Positions 1-11,549 of a stretch of DNA of 64,000 nt are shown here, piece by piece. Under the pieces are notes generated by a model. It was not told where the DNA came from and searched no databases. It was given only the letters and a program-made list of their open reading frames with translations. Made by a program: the position numbers and the translations under genes. The first letter of the stretch is position 1. Every line of letters begins with the position of its first letter. Source of the DNA: Monoplex corrugatus (lineage: Eukaryota; Mollusca; Gastropoda; Littorinimorpha; Ranellidae); assembly GCA_030674185.1 (NCBI GenBank), contig CM060307.1:46497681-46561680 (forward strand), in the 5' to 3' direction.

Positions 1-2100
1 TGGAAGGACGTTTGATTGTTAAAATACAGTAATTTTGGGATTGGAATATATTCGACGCCACGCTAACACTGGGGTCACAGCTGTCATAGGCATGTTACAA
101 AAAATTTAAAATATTTCTTTGAAATATGTAATTGCCATTAGGGAAAAGAGGTAAAGAAGAATTTTGAATTGGTACAAGAGTGTCTTTGATTAGCTGTCTG
201 TGACGAATGATTTTTTGAATATAGGCTATACAATACTGTTTTGACATTTTGCTAGCAACATTATGATTTGGATTAGCTCATTAGGCCTACAGTAAAATTT
301 TACATAGCAGAAACTCTGACCATGCATCTGCCTTTTCTTCACAAAAATGGAAAAAGTTAGATATCGATAGAAGGGTCTTTGCGCAAGATGACTAAGAGTA
401 AGACATTGATTAGTCGCTGTGCCTCTGTGCACTAAATAATTAATTGCCTTACCTGGTTAAAATGAAGATTTAACTGAGTAGGTATTCCAAAGTGATTTTC
501 AAATTTGAACTTATCTGTATAAAAATCAGCTGGGAAAATAGAGATTTTCATTCTGAACACATACATACTTTATTTTTTAATGTGGGATAAAAAATAAATT
601 TTTTTATGATTTTTTCCTTTCTTTTTGGACTTAGAAAAATTTCTCACGTTTTTTTTAGGCCACATTCAGACATGCCTTGAACACACATAAAATCACACAA
701 GCCCAGAAAATAATTTCTGAGGAGGTTTTTACTTGTTAAGTTGATGTGCAAAAAACATATGGACAGAAATGCATATCAATAAAAATACAGACCTATGAAA
801 ATGACAAAAAATAGCAAAATTGGACGCCGCCGTTCTAAACAACTGGGCAAGGGACCCATTTTCATTAATTTCAAACTTTCATATCTTTAAGAAATACAAT
901 ACAGTGACACTGAAATGAATCATATATGATAAACATATTAAGGAATTTAACCCTAATTTTTTCCAGCTTCATCTGAAAGCTGGTTGAAAAGATATCAGAT
1001 GTCAAAAATGCGAAATATGCCGATTTGTCACAGTGAAAAAAACGGCGAATTTTACACATATTTGGTGCACCATAATTTTTTTCACTTTAAAGTTACAAAA
1101 ATGGTTTTGATATCAAATTGCTCAGCATGACAAACTCTTTCAATGTAAAACAACCCCAGACATCTGTATGTTTAATCAAACCATATTTGGGTAAGGATAA
1201 AATACCTATTTTGAAAAAAATGTGTATTTTAGCTTTTTGCAAGACTCCGTAACTTCTGTCACATTCATCCTACTGCAAAGTACCATATACCAAAATGATC
1301 ATTTTTTTATGATCTGTCAGTATAACAAACAAGACATTAGGTTTCAATCTTTCTGTAAACAAAAATCAGATGACAAAATTATAACAAATGTCAGCTGATA
1401 ATAGTAACAAATAATGCGTTTTGTTTACATATCGAATCAAACAAGACATGTACATCAACAACATTCATTCAAAGAAGTCATCTTCATAGTTTTTACATGC
1501 CAATTTTTTTTTATTTTTTATCATTAAACAACGATTAAAACATGTCTTGACCTTTAACTGTTCCTTAACTGTGTGTAGAACATTATCAAAAGCTTCCACA
1601 TCATTGTCTTGACCTTTCACTGTTGCTTAATCACAGTAGATAACTGTCCTGGCCTTCAACTTAAACTGGAAGCACAAAAGATAGAAATCATCTCTTTTTA
1701 CAAAAAACATGTAATGAAATGTAAAAAAATACTTGTCAGTGTCTATGATCAGTGATTCCCCTTCACAAGTGACAGGAAATTAAAACATGTTAAGATGCAG
1801 TTCATCATCATCATTGCTGTCAAAGTTGTCCAAAAGACTAGGTCTCCGCCCTCTGCCAGTCTTAAGAAATCGCTCCTTCATCCTCATGAAGAGATCATCT
1901 GTGAGAAAAATAGTGTAGAGGGAAAGTATTAGTACATCTGTCTGTTCTATCCTGTAGCGTAATGTGAAAATCCCATTTGTAGGGACAAACAGGCCTATAC
2001 ATACAGAGCAAGAGGCAAATACTGACCAAAACAAAAACAAATCCAAAAAACAAGAACATAAAACATGCAGGAACACAAGGACTTTTGTACCCCTGCTCAA
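1..2100. other. Non-coding stretch, nothing recognised
   Basis: AT-rich DNA with many T and A runs and no open frame that resembles a protein. The longest minus-strand frames (1780-2149) are hydrophobic, compositionally poor and end in the hairpin element next door. If the candidate promoter at 2.9 kb is real, this is upstream intergenic DNA. Confidence 0.5.
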
Positions 2101-2290
2101 TTAACCCTTTGACTCCTGCAGCCTGTCCAACATCATCCTTCTTTGTCAACCATGCTGGAAGAGCAAAAACTTAACCCTCTGACTCCCTCACCCTATCCAC
2201 CACTTCCTGCAGGAAGCTGGTGGATAGGGTGAGGAGTCAAAGGGTTAAGTTTTTGCAGTTGGTAGATAGGTGCAGGTGGCAAAGGGTTAA
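2101..2290. mobile_element. TTAA-flanked hairpin MITE, copy 1
   Basis: The element begins TTAACCCTTTGACTCC and ends AAAGGGTTAA. Inside it is a second, nearly perfect palindrome (about 2165-2260) whose arms run from GCAAAAACTTAACCC to GGGTTAAGTTTTTGC around a CTTCCTGCAGGAAG centre. No coding capacity. The same structure occurs at 5775, 14688 and 34382. TTAA at both ends is what is known for piggyBac-type insertions, and the terminal bases resemble those of the piggyBac-like element at 29505. Confidence 0.75.
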
Positions 2291-2879
2291 CTTCCCTGCC
2301 TGTCAAAGAGAGAAAGGATCAAGAGAGAGAGAGAGATTAGTGTGGAGCTGTAAGAAGCCTACCAGTATTATTGTCAGCTTTGAAAATAAAATTATAATAC
2401 CTTACCCTAACTCACAAAGCAGTGGGCAAAGTAAAATGTCCCATACATTTAGGCCTACTCAAATCAGCACAACAAAATTTATCTCATAAACACTATAGGC
2501 CTAGTTAGGAAGGTTCATAGTGTCCAACCCATTAACCTGGTAGGTCTACTTTATTTTGTTGAAATATTATTTTTGATGACAATAATAGTACTGATAATAA
2601 ATAGTAATGAATGATAGTAAACTAATAATGAAATAATGATAATAATAATGATGATAAATAATAATGAATAATAATAGTAAAGTAATAACAATAACAAAAA
2701 TATAACAATATTAATAATAATAATAAACTTTTAAAGCTGTTGAACTAGGTGATAATAATATTGGGCCTAAAAATAATAGGATTGATAAACATGCAAATTT
2801 GTTTCAATGGTACCATTCAGGAAGTTTACACAAAGGCAGAAAAGAAAAAGGTGTAACATTGTGAAATTATTGAACGATA
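2291..2879. repeat. AT-rich spacer with imperfect (AAT/ATA)n tract
   Basis: About 2565-2770 is a long imperfect run of AAT, ATG and AGT triplets on the plus strand. No gene recognised. A short GA tract lies at 2322-2336. Confidence 0.6.
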
Positions 2880-3199
2880 CTGAACCAGATCGAGTGAAGT
2901 CAAGGGAGGGCACTCGGCCGATTCGACTATCGATCGATCAAAGCATTGGTCACGTGACCACAATAAATCGCTAATATCTCATTAACATCATTATAATAAT
3001 GGCGAGATTGGTTTTGAGTAAGGTTGCGAAATCATCGACGAAGTTTTTAACGCACGAAACGACCGACTAAATGGAAGCCTATCAGTTCACTTTTTACATG
3101 GGATGAAAGCAAATTTAAGCAAATTTAGTTGTCTTTTTGACTGTGTAAATGGTTTGTTGATATCTGACCCAGCGAATCTCCTCGAGGCGAGTTTTCAAG
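2880..3199 (+). promoter_or_regulatory. Candidate promoter and non-coding first exon of the zinc-finger gene
   Basis: This segment is visibly richer in CpG than its surroundings. It holds overlapping ATCGAT sites near 2927-2938 and a 10-bp palindromic E-box GTCACGTGAC at 2949-2958. It ends in a good 5' splice site, TTTTCAAG|GTAGGT, with the last exon base at 3199. A 23-codon upstream ORF (2999-3070) and another starting at 3071 would lie in the transcript, which fits a 5' UTR rather than coding sequence. The next strong plus-strand acceptors are at 8320 and 9654. Assignment to the zinc-finger gene rests on strand and position alone. It could instead belong to an unrelated transcript. Confidence 0.4.
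2999..3070 (+). CDS. Short upstream ORF, 23 codons
   Basis: An ATG in the context AATAATATGGCG opens a 23-residue frame (starts MARLVLSK, ends HETTD) closed by TAA, and another ATG follows directly at 3071. Both lie within the candidate 5' UTR exon. They may dampen translation of the downstream main ORF. No similarity to a known peptide is claimed. Confidence 0.2.
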   Translation: MARLVLSKVAKSSTKFLTHETTD

Positions 3200-3980
3200 G
3201 TAGGTGTCAAAACCGCGTTTGATTTCGTCGTTCCAGTAGCAGCAAAATCGCAATTTAGTACCCATCATCAAAAGCATATTTCAAAGGGTAAATGTTACAC
3301 TTATTGATTTATTTTGACTTTAAACAAAGCTTAAAGGATCACAGACTAACATGATCTATGTTTTTTATTTCTGACACTGCATTTTGTTGAGAACGAGCAA
3401 GTTGAAAACCAGTGAAAAATCGCACTTTGCCGTACTTTTCGCCGCCCGCGAAGAGCACTTTGGAATACCTAGTTATAGCTTCCAAAATGAATTTTTTTTT
3501 TATAAAATTGGAAGGCAAAGCATCAAGGTAGCTACCATGATACATTAGTTATTCAGTATCATTAAGCTCAATCATTATGAAATAATAAAATTTTTAAATG
3601 AATAACCACTTTTTAAAGTTTTCAGCCTGTGTATTTATGTACATCTGTGTATTTTAGTTTGCAGATTATGATAGTTGATACTGATCATTACGTTCATTTC
3701 ACACACACACAGTGACACACATTTGTGTGTGTGTGTGTGTGTGGTGGTAAATATATTCATTAAGCTTAAATAATTAAACAAATTTGAAAGTCTGTGCTGA
3801 TAGTATAACGGCAATAATAATGATAATAAGACACCAAACCTTGACTAATGAATTAAACCAAGGCCCGCACTCCCGTCATTCACCAAAGCAGTCATCTACA
3901 ACCACCAAACCTCCAAGGCCTGTGTGTGTGTGTGTGTGTGCACGTGCGTGCACACGCGTGTGTGTGCATGCATACATGAG
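3200..3980. other. Candidate intron 1 start, with CA/TG tracts
   Basis: No coding signal. Contains short CA and TG runs at 3701-3744 that can pair as an inverted repeat, and a TG/GC-mixed tract at 3920-4000 abutting the retroelement fragment that follows. Confidence 0.5.
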
Positions 3981-4019
3981 TGTGTGCGTGCGTGCAAGAG
4001 GGTCAGTCTGAGAGATATA

Positions 4020-4150
4020 CTACTAGTATTGGTAGTATTTTAGGACTAGGGGAAGTGAGATGGAAGGGGCCAGGCATGATAACATCAGGAGAATACTCAG
4101 TGATATACTCTGGTGGCAATTCACATGAAAGAGGAGTAGGCATCATAATT
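4020..4150 (+). pseudogene. RTE-like retrotransposon, endonuclease fragment
   Basis: The plus-strand frame reads LGLGEVRWKG and then, further on, ERGVGIII. This matches the early part of the APE-type endonuclease in RTE-clade ORFs, a family often annotated as craniofacial development protein 2-like. Only about 40 residues survive. The fragment starts next to a TG/GC microsatellite and stops abruptly at about 4150, where the sequence continues with reverse transcriptase in the opposite orientation. It is a dead fragment. Confidence 0.6.
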
Positions 4151-4391
4151 GTTGCATCTGTTCACCACTATAAGCATTTAACGCACAATTGTCTGCGAAA
4201 AGGAGGTCACGAAGAGTGCTGTAACTGCATTTAGTGGTCGCCTTGAGGCGTCTTGTGTTGTACAACTTGCCGTCTGTGTGGTAGCATATATCTATGCCAG
4301 GGTCTTCTGGAGAGAATGCATCTGATGACATTTCCGAGAATATCATAGAGAATAGTGTAGGCGCAAGGACGCATCCTTTGTTTCACGCCTT
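4143..4391 (-). pseudogene. RTE-like reverse transcriptase segment, inverted
   Basis: Read on the minus strand this gives GCVLAPTLF, then RT palm residues ending LLFADNCAL, where an active enzyme would have FADD. A one-base insertion lies near the GCVLAPT start. The segment is the part of reverse transcriptase that should directly precede the plus-strand segment beginning at about 4390, so it is an internal inversion of a single element. The FADN at the catalytic site and the frameshift mark it as inactive. Confidence 0.65.
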
Positions 4392-5120
4392 GTGAATATA
4401 CTAGCAATAGAAAGCAAAGGTAAGGGGTTGGAACTAAACAGCAGGAAGACTGAAGTCATGGTGATCAGTAAAAAACATGAAATCCCCTCATGCAAAGTAA
4501 CAGCAAATGGCACAACCTTGACACAGGTTAATAAGTTTAAATACCTGGGAACGGTCATTTCATCAGACAGCAGATGCACATCAGAAATAGCCGGCAGAAT
4601 CGGCCAAGCCAAAACAGCATTCATGAAGGTAACAAGCATTCTTACCAACAAATGCCTATCAATTAACATCAGGAAGAGAGTCCTTGAATGTTATGTAGAA
4701 CCAATACTGTTATACGGATGTGAGGTGTGGACAGTCAGCAAGCAAAGCCAGAGCAAGATAGAGGCAGCCAAAATGTGGTTTCTAAGAAGAATGTTGAGAG
4801 TTCCATGGACAGCAAAGAGAACAAACGAGACAGTCTTGATGGAGGCAGACACAAGTAGATAACCCATAAGGAAGATTAGGAAAAGACAGACAACATTTAT
4901 AGGCCATTTTATGAGGAAGGGGGATTTGGAACACCTGGTCACAACGGGAAAGCTGGAGGGAAGGAGAGCACCGGGTAGACCCAGGGAGAAAATGCAGGAC
5001 GGACTTGCAGAGTGGCTGGGGACGAGGAGGGTGGGGGAGATGCTGGGGGCAACGAGAGACAGATGGAAGTCCATGATTGCCAACGCCATGCGGCAGGGCA
5101 CCTGATGATGATGATGATGA
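4390..5120 (+). pseudogene. RTE-like retrotransposon, RT C-terminus and 3' end
   Basis: The frame from about 4390 covers the RT thumb and C-terminal region (SRKTEVMVIS, FKYLGTVISSD, LLYGCEVWT, MWFLRRMLRV). One in-frame TAA at 4860-4862 interrupts it, and the same frame then runs to 5107 with FMRKGDLEHL and GRRAPGRPREKMQDGL, the usual RTE C-terminus. It ends in a tandem TGATGATGATGATGATGA tract, which fits the short tandem 3' tail of RTE elements. Combined with the inverted segment upstream, the insertion looks 5'-truncated and rearranged. It sits in sense orientation in the first intron of the candidate transcript. Confidence 0.75.
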
Positions 5121-5774
5121 ACCATAGAATTACTGTTATGTGAAACAAATAGTTCACCTGTCACCCCTAATTGCATTTGGCCCCACAATTACTGATAACA
5201 GTTCAGGAAATCTCTTTTTGTCTTGTTTGTTTACATGACTGTCAGAGTTATTTCTGTGACACTTGAATTTGAAAGAGTGTACACAATTGATTGAAGGACA
5301 CACAAAAATAAGTTATGTTAAAGACACTTTAATGTTTGGGACTTGATTAACATTGAATATGAATACATATAAAGCCCTCATACTTCTACTGCAGCAAATG
5401 GGAGGGAGAAGGAAAACAACAGTAGCAAACAACAACAAAACAACAACAACAACAACAAGAAGGAGACGCACACATACAAGTGCTCACATATTATGTCAAC
5501 CAACACTGATGATGCAGATGACAAAATGAAACAAAAGGTAGACAGATACCATGGCAGACCTTGGATATACCGGAATACTGATATAGACAACAATCAAGAA
5601 ACAGACGGCAAACACACACACAGCATGTAATTTACATGAAAAAAGTTGAAAAAACAAAAACAAAACTAAAAATGAAAAACAACAGTAAGCAGTTTCCAAG
5701 TAAATCCTACCTTCTTGTGACTGTCTCAGATATGTGATTTACTCCTTTCTTCTTTTTCCAAATCCACTTTGACC
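5121..5774. other. Non-coding spacer
   Basis: AT-rich with a (CAA)n run near 5430-5458. Nothing else recognised. Confidence 0.5.
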
Positions 5775-5965
5775 TTAACCCTTTGACTCCCGCACCCTGT
5801 CCACAAGCACCCTGCATTGACAACCATGCTAGCAACGCGAAAACTTAACCCTTTGATTCTCTCACAATGTCCACCACTTCCTGCAGGAAGCTGGTGAAAG
5901 GGTGAGGGAAACAAAGGGTTAAGTTTTTGCAGTTTGTAGATAGGGTTCGGGAGTCAAAGGGTTAA
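5775..5965. mobile_element. TTAA-flanked hairpin MITE, copy 2
   Basis: Same layout as the copy at 2101: TTAACCCTTTGACTCC at the left, GAGTCAAAGGGTTAA at the right, and an inner hairpin around CTTCCTGCAGGAAGCTGG with TTAACCC/GGGTTAA arms. Length is almost the same, 191 bp. No ORF. Confidence 0.75.
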
Positions 5966-7630
5966 ACAGAATCTCTGATCTGTTGCTGGGAACAATAGAA
6001 AAGAGAAAGTGTTAAGTAGGTCACACATTCGGTTCTCATACCTTCTAAAAAATGAAGAAGCTCCATGGTGTATACCGTGAGACGAACCTCTTAGCATCAA
6101 ACATCCTATGCTGAAAATGCTTGGACTTGCACAGCATGAGAGTACTATACAAGCGACTCAAAAAATCTCATCAGAGATGTTCTTCCGGATGCAGTTTTCA
6201 AGTTTTTACAAAGATTAATACTAATAGATTTTATATGATTGTTGGTGTGGGAAAGATCTTTAAAATTAAATGCGTTTTACTTTAGACTTGATTTTAGCTT
6301 GGTTTTTAACTGCTGTCTTTTTGATCATACTTGGAGTTGTTTGCTATATTAAGCAATGTGAACTTGAACTGCCTTCTTTGTTTTAGTATTTTAGTGATAA
6401 TAGCCTTTTGTTTTGTAGGTGTATGTGTGTTTGTGGGGGTGATATGTGTTTGTGGGAAGGGGATGGATAGGTTGCTGTCTTCCAAAAAGTTGATAAAGGG
6501 CATGAACTGTCACTTTAGCAATGCCGTGCGAACCGAAACGCGACGTCAAATTTGTGGTACCAAAAACTGGGCAAAAACGGGGGCGGCCGCAAAACTGGGG
6601 GGTCTTCAGTTCAATCAAGTATTACTGCCTCTTTAAGCGGTGTTTCATCCTTATTTTTTTTCTTATATGAATCAGAAATGAATAAAGATTGAATGATTGC
6701 CATTTTATGTACTTACAGCAAAAATGGAATTTAAGTTATTTGATGAGAAAGTCGAAAATCCGCGTTTCGGGCGTAATCGCGGAGACGGTATGCGTTTAGA
6801 ATCGAAGTTAGTTTGGGGTGCTTCACTATTTCGTCGGTACGGCTATATTTGTGAACCAATCACATTGTAATTTTGCAACCAATGAGAATCAATGTAACAA
6901 AATGATATATCCCGACGAGAGCTATGTGTGCCAGTTTCGAACCGAGATCGACGCTTCCAAAGTTTTGCTTTTTTTCATCGGAAAAGTTTGCAGGCAAGTC
7001 GCCATTTTTGGAACTTCTCGTCGGTGGGATTCGATTTTGCATACTTTTTTCTATGTGCATGTGTAATATGAAATCAATTTGAGGTAAAATACGGCCGTAC
7101 GCCAAACTTTTTACATGAAGATCTGTTCCAGATCAGTAGCAAAACAACGTCGGAATGTGCCGACGCCATAGGCCTACTACCGGCATAACAGAACGCTGTG
7201 CAAGTTTCAGCTCGGCAAGTTTTACGTTGTCAGACAAAGACTAGATCTAGCAATCAACAGATCAAGTTCTGTTTTTATCTGTGACATTGTATTTTTGAAG
7301 AAAAGGACAACTGCGTTTGAACTCAATTCGGAGTTGTCAGCCGAAGCCAGGTTCGTCAACCATTTCCTCCCTGAGATCATACTATTTGCTTGTCGCAGTG
7401 TAGATCTGCTCACCCCACGTCGGGCGAGCTTACTACTAAAAATACTATGTGCTCGACGTGGTTCGCCGAGCCGTGGAAAATGGGTTTGCCCAAACAGAGG
7501 GGTGCGCATACCCGCCTCCCCAACGCTCTCTCTCTCTCTCTCAAATAAATATATGAATAAATAAGTAAATATATTTTTTTTTCAAATCAACAAACAATTC
7601 TGTGCAATTTATTGTACTTTCCTTGACATG

Positions 7631-7706
<76 letters not shown>

Positions 7707-8320
7707 AGAACAAGAAATGAATAAATAAGTAAGTAGGCCACAATACATTCATATCCAAGTTGTTAACAGGCATGATCCTCTCTCTCTCTCTCCATCTCTC
7801 TCTCTCTGACAACACTCTCTCTGTCTCTCTCTCTCTCTCTGACAACACGCACACACATTAACACACACAGAGATTTAGAATGTCACAAAACAAAATCTTC
7901 TGTTCATTGTTATAATATTCTTCATTTAGGTTTTGAAAATGAATAGAAGGCTATGAGTTGTATTATTTGTAAAGTAGGCCATCCATTAGCTTATGTAGTA
8001 GTTTCAATTTGTAGTCAATATCTGAAAAGGATAGGCCCATTGTCATTAATTTGTTTTAAAGGGAAGATTGCATCTTATTTAATAGTAGCCTGTTGTTATT
8101 GATTTGTATTAAAGGGCAAGAGTACACTGGAAATACTTAGCAGGATTGCTCTGCTTTGGTGGATTTTTACAAGTAATATGCTAAAAATCAAAGTCGCGAG
8201 TTTGGGCTTAATGTTAAAGTAATGTTAATGTGAAGACTATGCATTATGGTTTCCTTTTCTTTCCAATCTCTCAATGAATAGTATATATTATGCAGAAATT
8301 CATATATTTCTCTATTGTAG
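5966..8320. other. Non-coding stretch with CpG-richer patches and CT microsatellites
   Basis: No gene recognised. CpG-richer patches lie at about 6520-6600, 6750-7220 and 7400-7510; they could be regulatory or old element remains. Long (CT)n tracts lie at 7526-7541, 7631-7705 and 7779-7842. Confidence 0.5.
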
Positions 8321-8345
8321 GAGTTAAGTGACCTGTTCCTGAATG
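8321..8345 (+). other. Candidate 25-nt non-coding micro-exon
   Basis: A pyrimidine-rich acceptor TTTCTCTATTGTAG ends at 8320, and a strong donor AATG|GTGAGTGG follows only 25 bases later. The position, between the candidate first exon and the first coding exon, fits a 5' UTR exon. Both splice sites could occur by chance, so this is a weak call. Confidence 0.25.
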
Positions 8346-9654
8346 GTGAGTGGTCCCATATCCTTCCTGAAGTTTTCTTTGGACGCTGGCTGTGCTAAGT
8401 GTTCGGTGACTTGACTCATCCACAGACAGTTTAGTCTATTTTTTAAAGACTGATGTATAAAATAAAAATCAAATGTAATGTACATAAATCTTGTCTGTTA
8501 TGTTTTTCTCTGTGTGTGTATATATGTGTATGTGTGTTATGTGTGTGTGCATGTGTATGTGTGTGTGTTTAGTTTTTAGTAGAATTTTGATCGGATGATA
8601 TTTTTAGTAGACTGCAGCATAATAGCATGCAGTAATTTTTAATATTTCAATTATTTAAGTGATTCCAGAAGTCATTGATTCTCAGATGTCCTTTTTATAT
8701 GTACAGAAACTGATGAAATATTAATAGTTAATCATAAGACTACTGAAGTAGCGAGTCGTGACTTTTTTGGTTTAATTTGCAGTAATAAGACACTTGAACG
8801 ATGAGCAAAATGATTTTATATCTATCTCTTGAAATGATTGTTTTGTTTCTAGCTTCATTTTTGTCTGTTATTAATACAATATGGGCAATTATTAATGAAA
8901 CACTGATAAAACATCCAAAATATCACATGTTTCCTGTAATAAGACAAAAATGGCTCGTCACAGAGTTCCAATAATGGTTTTATTCAATTCAGCACGCCAA
9001 AATACATCAACGACCAAAATTTCATGACTTTTGATCCGGTCTGTCTCTCACAATTACAAAATGAATGTCATTTCCAGCAAAATCAGCATACCATGCCATT
9101 TGATGAGTCGAGTTTGTTCTGTGACACTGATCCTTCTTTGTCCCACTAAAACGTGGTACCAAAATTTAAGAAATTTTTGATGCTTCAAACTGGAATATCT
9201 CATGAACTATTAGTCCAATTTGAAAAATTTAAACTGCTTTTTACTCAGAATAACAATATCTTCAAAACCATATAAATGTTTTAACTCAAAACCCAATTTC
9301 AATTTTTCATGCGGCATTGCTAGTCACTTGTGAAGATTGTTTTGTAGTCATTGTAATCTTGATATAGTCTTGGCTATATTGACAAGTATTTGGTGCAAGA
9401 TAGCTGACAGCTAGCTGAGTAAGCCAAGCAAATGTGACACATGTAGTGGGTCATTATACTAATTAATAGGTAAATATATTGATGAAAGAAAACATTTATG
9501 GAAAATTTTAATTCTGGGGGACAATGGCTTCATGATAGACCTGTTTTATAAATTAAGATGAGTAAGCCAGTAATAAACTAAGAAATTAGCAAGTATAGTC
9601 AGCTTCAATATTTTGTCACACTGAATGGTTAACATTGTTGTTTTTCTGTTTCAG
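8346..9654. other. Intron upstream of first coding exon
   Basis: AT-rich with a TG-rich stretch at 8510-8572 and an AATAAA near 8460. No coding signal. It ends in a good acceptor, TTTTTCTGTTTCAG, at 9654. Confidence 0.55.
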
Positions 9655-9681
9655 ATGTTGTATATCAAATAACAGTCTACA

Positions 9682-10573
9682 ATGGAAAAGCCTGATGAGG
9701 AATCTGCTGCCAAGTTTATCAGTGCCTTGATTAAGTCTGTGCAAACACTGTGCCATGGTTACCTCGAGTTTAACAATGGGATTGAAATTATTGGACATAT
9801 TAACGTGACTGTTGACAAAGGCTCTCGTTCACATTACATCTTAGAGGAAAAGGTCTGCAAAAATGAAGAGAATTCCACATTGTTTATTAGCAACAGTTTT
9901 CATGCTCAAAGTCAGAATCAGAAACCAGACTCAAAGTCAAAAGGCAAAGACTCAGATGCACTGTTGGGTTGTAGAGAGGAGGAAAGAACCAATTCCTCAG
10001 ACTTGAGTGAAGCACGTAAACTGTCTGCCATCTCCAGTATTAGCTCTGCATTGACAAAATCTGTTGACAAAAACCGTTCAGGGTCTTCCTCCAGTGCAAA
10101 AGAATCAGAAAGTTTGCATTCCAAACCATTTTCAAGCACTGCTAAGAGGAAAGCATCTGATGACTATAGTAATGATGTCAGAATAGCCAAAGTAGCCCAT
10201 CTCAGTTCTAGCCCAAGTCCTGTGTCTCATTTTCTTTCACATTCTCCCCAGGCTCCCTCAGGTTCATCTAGTCCTTTGGACACAAAACCAAGTGTAAGAC
10301 AGATACAGAGTGAGGACTTGGCAGGCACTGTATTACCCCAGACTGCTGCTGTTACAGGGGATAGTGCTAGTGATCTTGGTGTCAATCTTGCAGGCAGTGT
10401 TTTAGAACGTGTGGATGACCAGAGCAATTCAGACCTCCAAGACCGAGGTGAAGATAGTGATGGAGATTTGGAAGTGACATTCATCAAGGAAGAGTATGTG
10501 GAGGGGGAGCAATCAGCATGTCAGTTTGACAACTCTGGTGGGCAGCAGTTTGGCAGAGGCACACATCAAAGAG
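9682..10573 (+). CDS. Shared coding exon 1: N-terminal region and linker
   Basis: The exon opens at 9655 after a strong acceptor. An in-frame TAA at 9670-9672 precedes the ATG at 9682, so translation starts here. Residues 1 to about 75 are mixed hydrophobic/polar and look folded (FISALIKSVQTLCHGYLEF, then a beta-like GHINVTV). No BTB, THAP or other known domain is recognised. The rest is Ser-rich and probably disordered, with a basic patch TAKRKASDD, an SSPSP-type region and an acidic end containing FIKEE at about 267-271, which fits the sumoylation consensus. The likely donor is CAAAGAG|GTAGCC after 10573. An alternative donor CTCTG|GTGGGC after 10537 is also in phase 1 and would drop 12 residues. 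If the intron is retained the frame ends at 10605, giving a 307-residue protein without fingers. Confidence 0.85.
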
Positions 10574-10605
10574 GTAGCCAGTTGTTTGAATTTTGTTGTA
10601 GATAA

Positions 10606-11549
10606 TTTAAAGCACCACATGATAACTTTTCTTGCATTGTAATGTGACTGTAAATTGTGGTGTTATATATTGACAGGTAGCTTTCTCAGACAGTTACAGG
10701 GATTCTTTTTATAATGTAAACAGTGTGCATGAAAGTATAAGGTTTGCAGTTAAGCTTTAAGATAATGTCTAACATGTTATCCAACAGTTGCTGCAAATTG
10801 CTTAAAGATGATTTGTCTTTCCCTTCCACTCCCCTTCTCTGTCCTTCCCCCTCTCTCTCCTTCTCTAACTTAAGTTGAGATTATTGTAGCAATTTAGATG
10901 ACAAGATCAGGAAACAGTCTTCATGTTAGTATTTATTGTAAAGTTAATTTATTTGGGTTCTTTAATGATTAGCATTGCTTTGGTACACTTGGAGTATTGA
11001 AGCTTTAAGAGTATTGCAGATTATTGAAAGCATTGGCAGATAGGTTCAAAATAGAAATACTGTGGTTTAGTCTAATCAGCAAGCGTGCTGCATCCAGTGT
11101 GCTATATTAATGTTGTTAAATGATGGTGGTGGGCAGGATTCCCATTTTCTTTCATTTCTTATCAATGTAAAAACTTTAGCAGATTTGGAGTAGAGCACAG
11201 CTACATTAACTTATTTTCAGTATAATAAACTTTAACACTATCAGCTTCACGTATAGTCCATTCAGTTGTTAGGTTGTTGTTTGTCATCAGCAGTTTCTGT
11301 TACACAAGTTACAGGAACCATATGACTGAGTGATTTGAAATGAAAGTAAGTGCATTTGATTAATGCATTGATTATTTAACGTTTACGTTCATTAGTACTT
11401 TTCCCATGGTTCCAAACTATTGGATAGTGTCTAATAGAGTGATGATTCGTTTCTATATTTAACATTATAATTGCTTAACATGAAAATGTAAAAGTTAAAA
11501 AGGGAAGTCTGTTGTGTTGTTCACATTTGGGTATCGTACTTTTCAACAG
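10606..11549 (+). other. Intron between shared exons
   Basis: AT-rich, no coding signal, with a C/T-rich patch at about 10818-10865. It ends ACTTTTCAACAG at 11549. Confidence 0.7.

Noticed and set aside
1780..2149. Minus-strand frames of 84 and 106 codons
   Set aside because: Hydrophobic, low-complexity, overlapping each other in different frames, and running into a hairpin element; no splice or protein signal.
9655..9681. ATG at 9655 as translation start
   Set aside because: That frame reaches TAA at 9670 after five codons; the ATG at 9682 opens the long frame.
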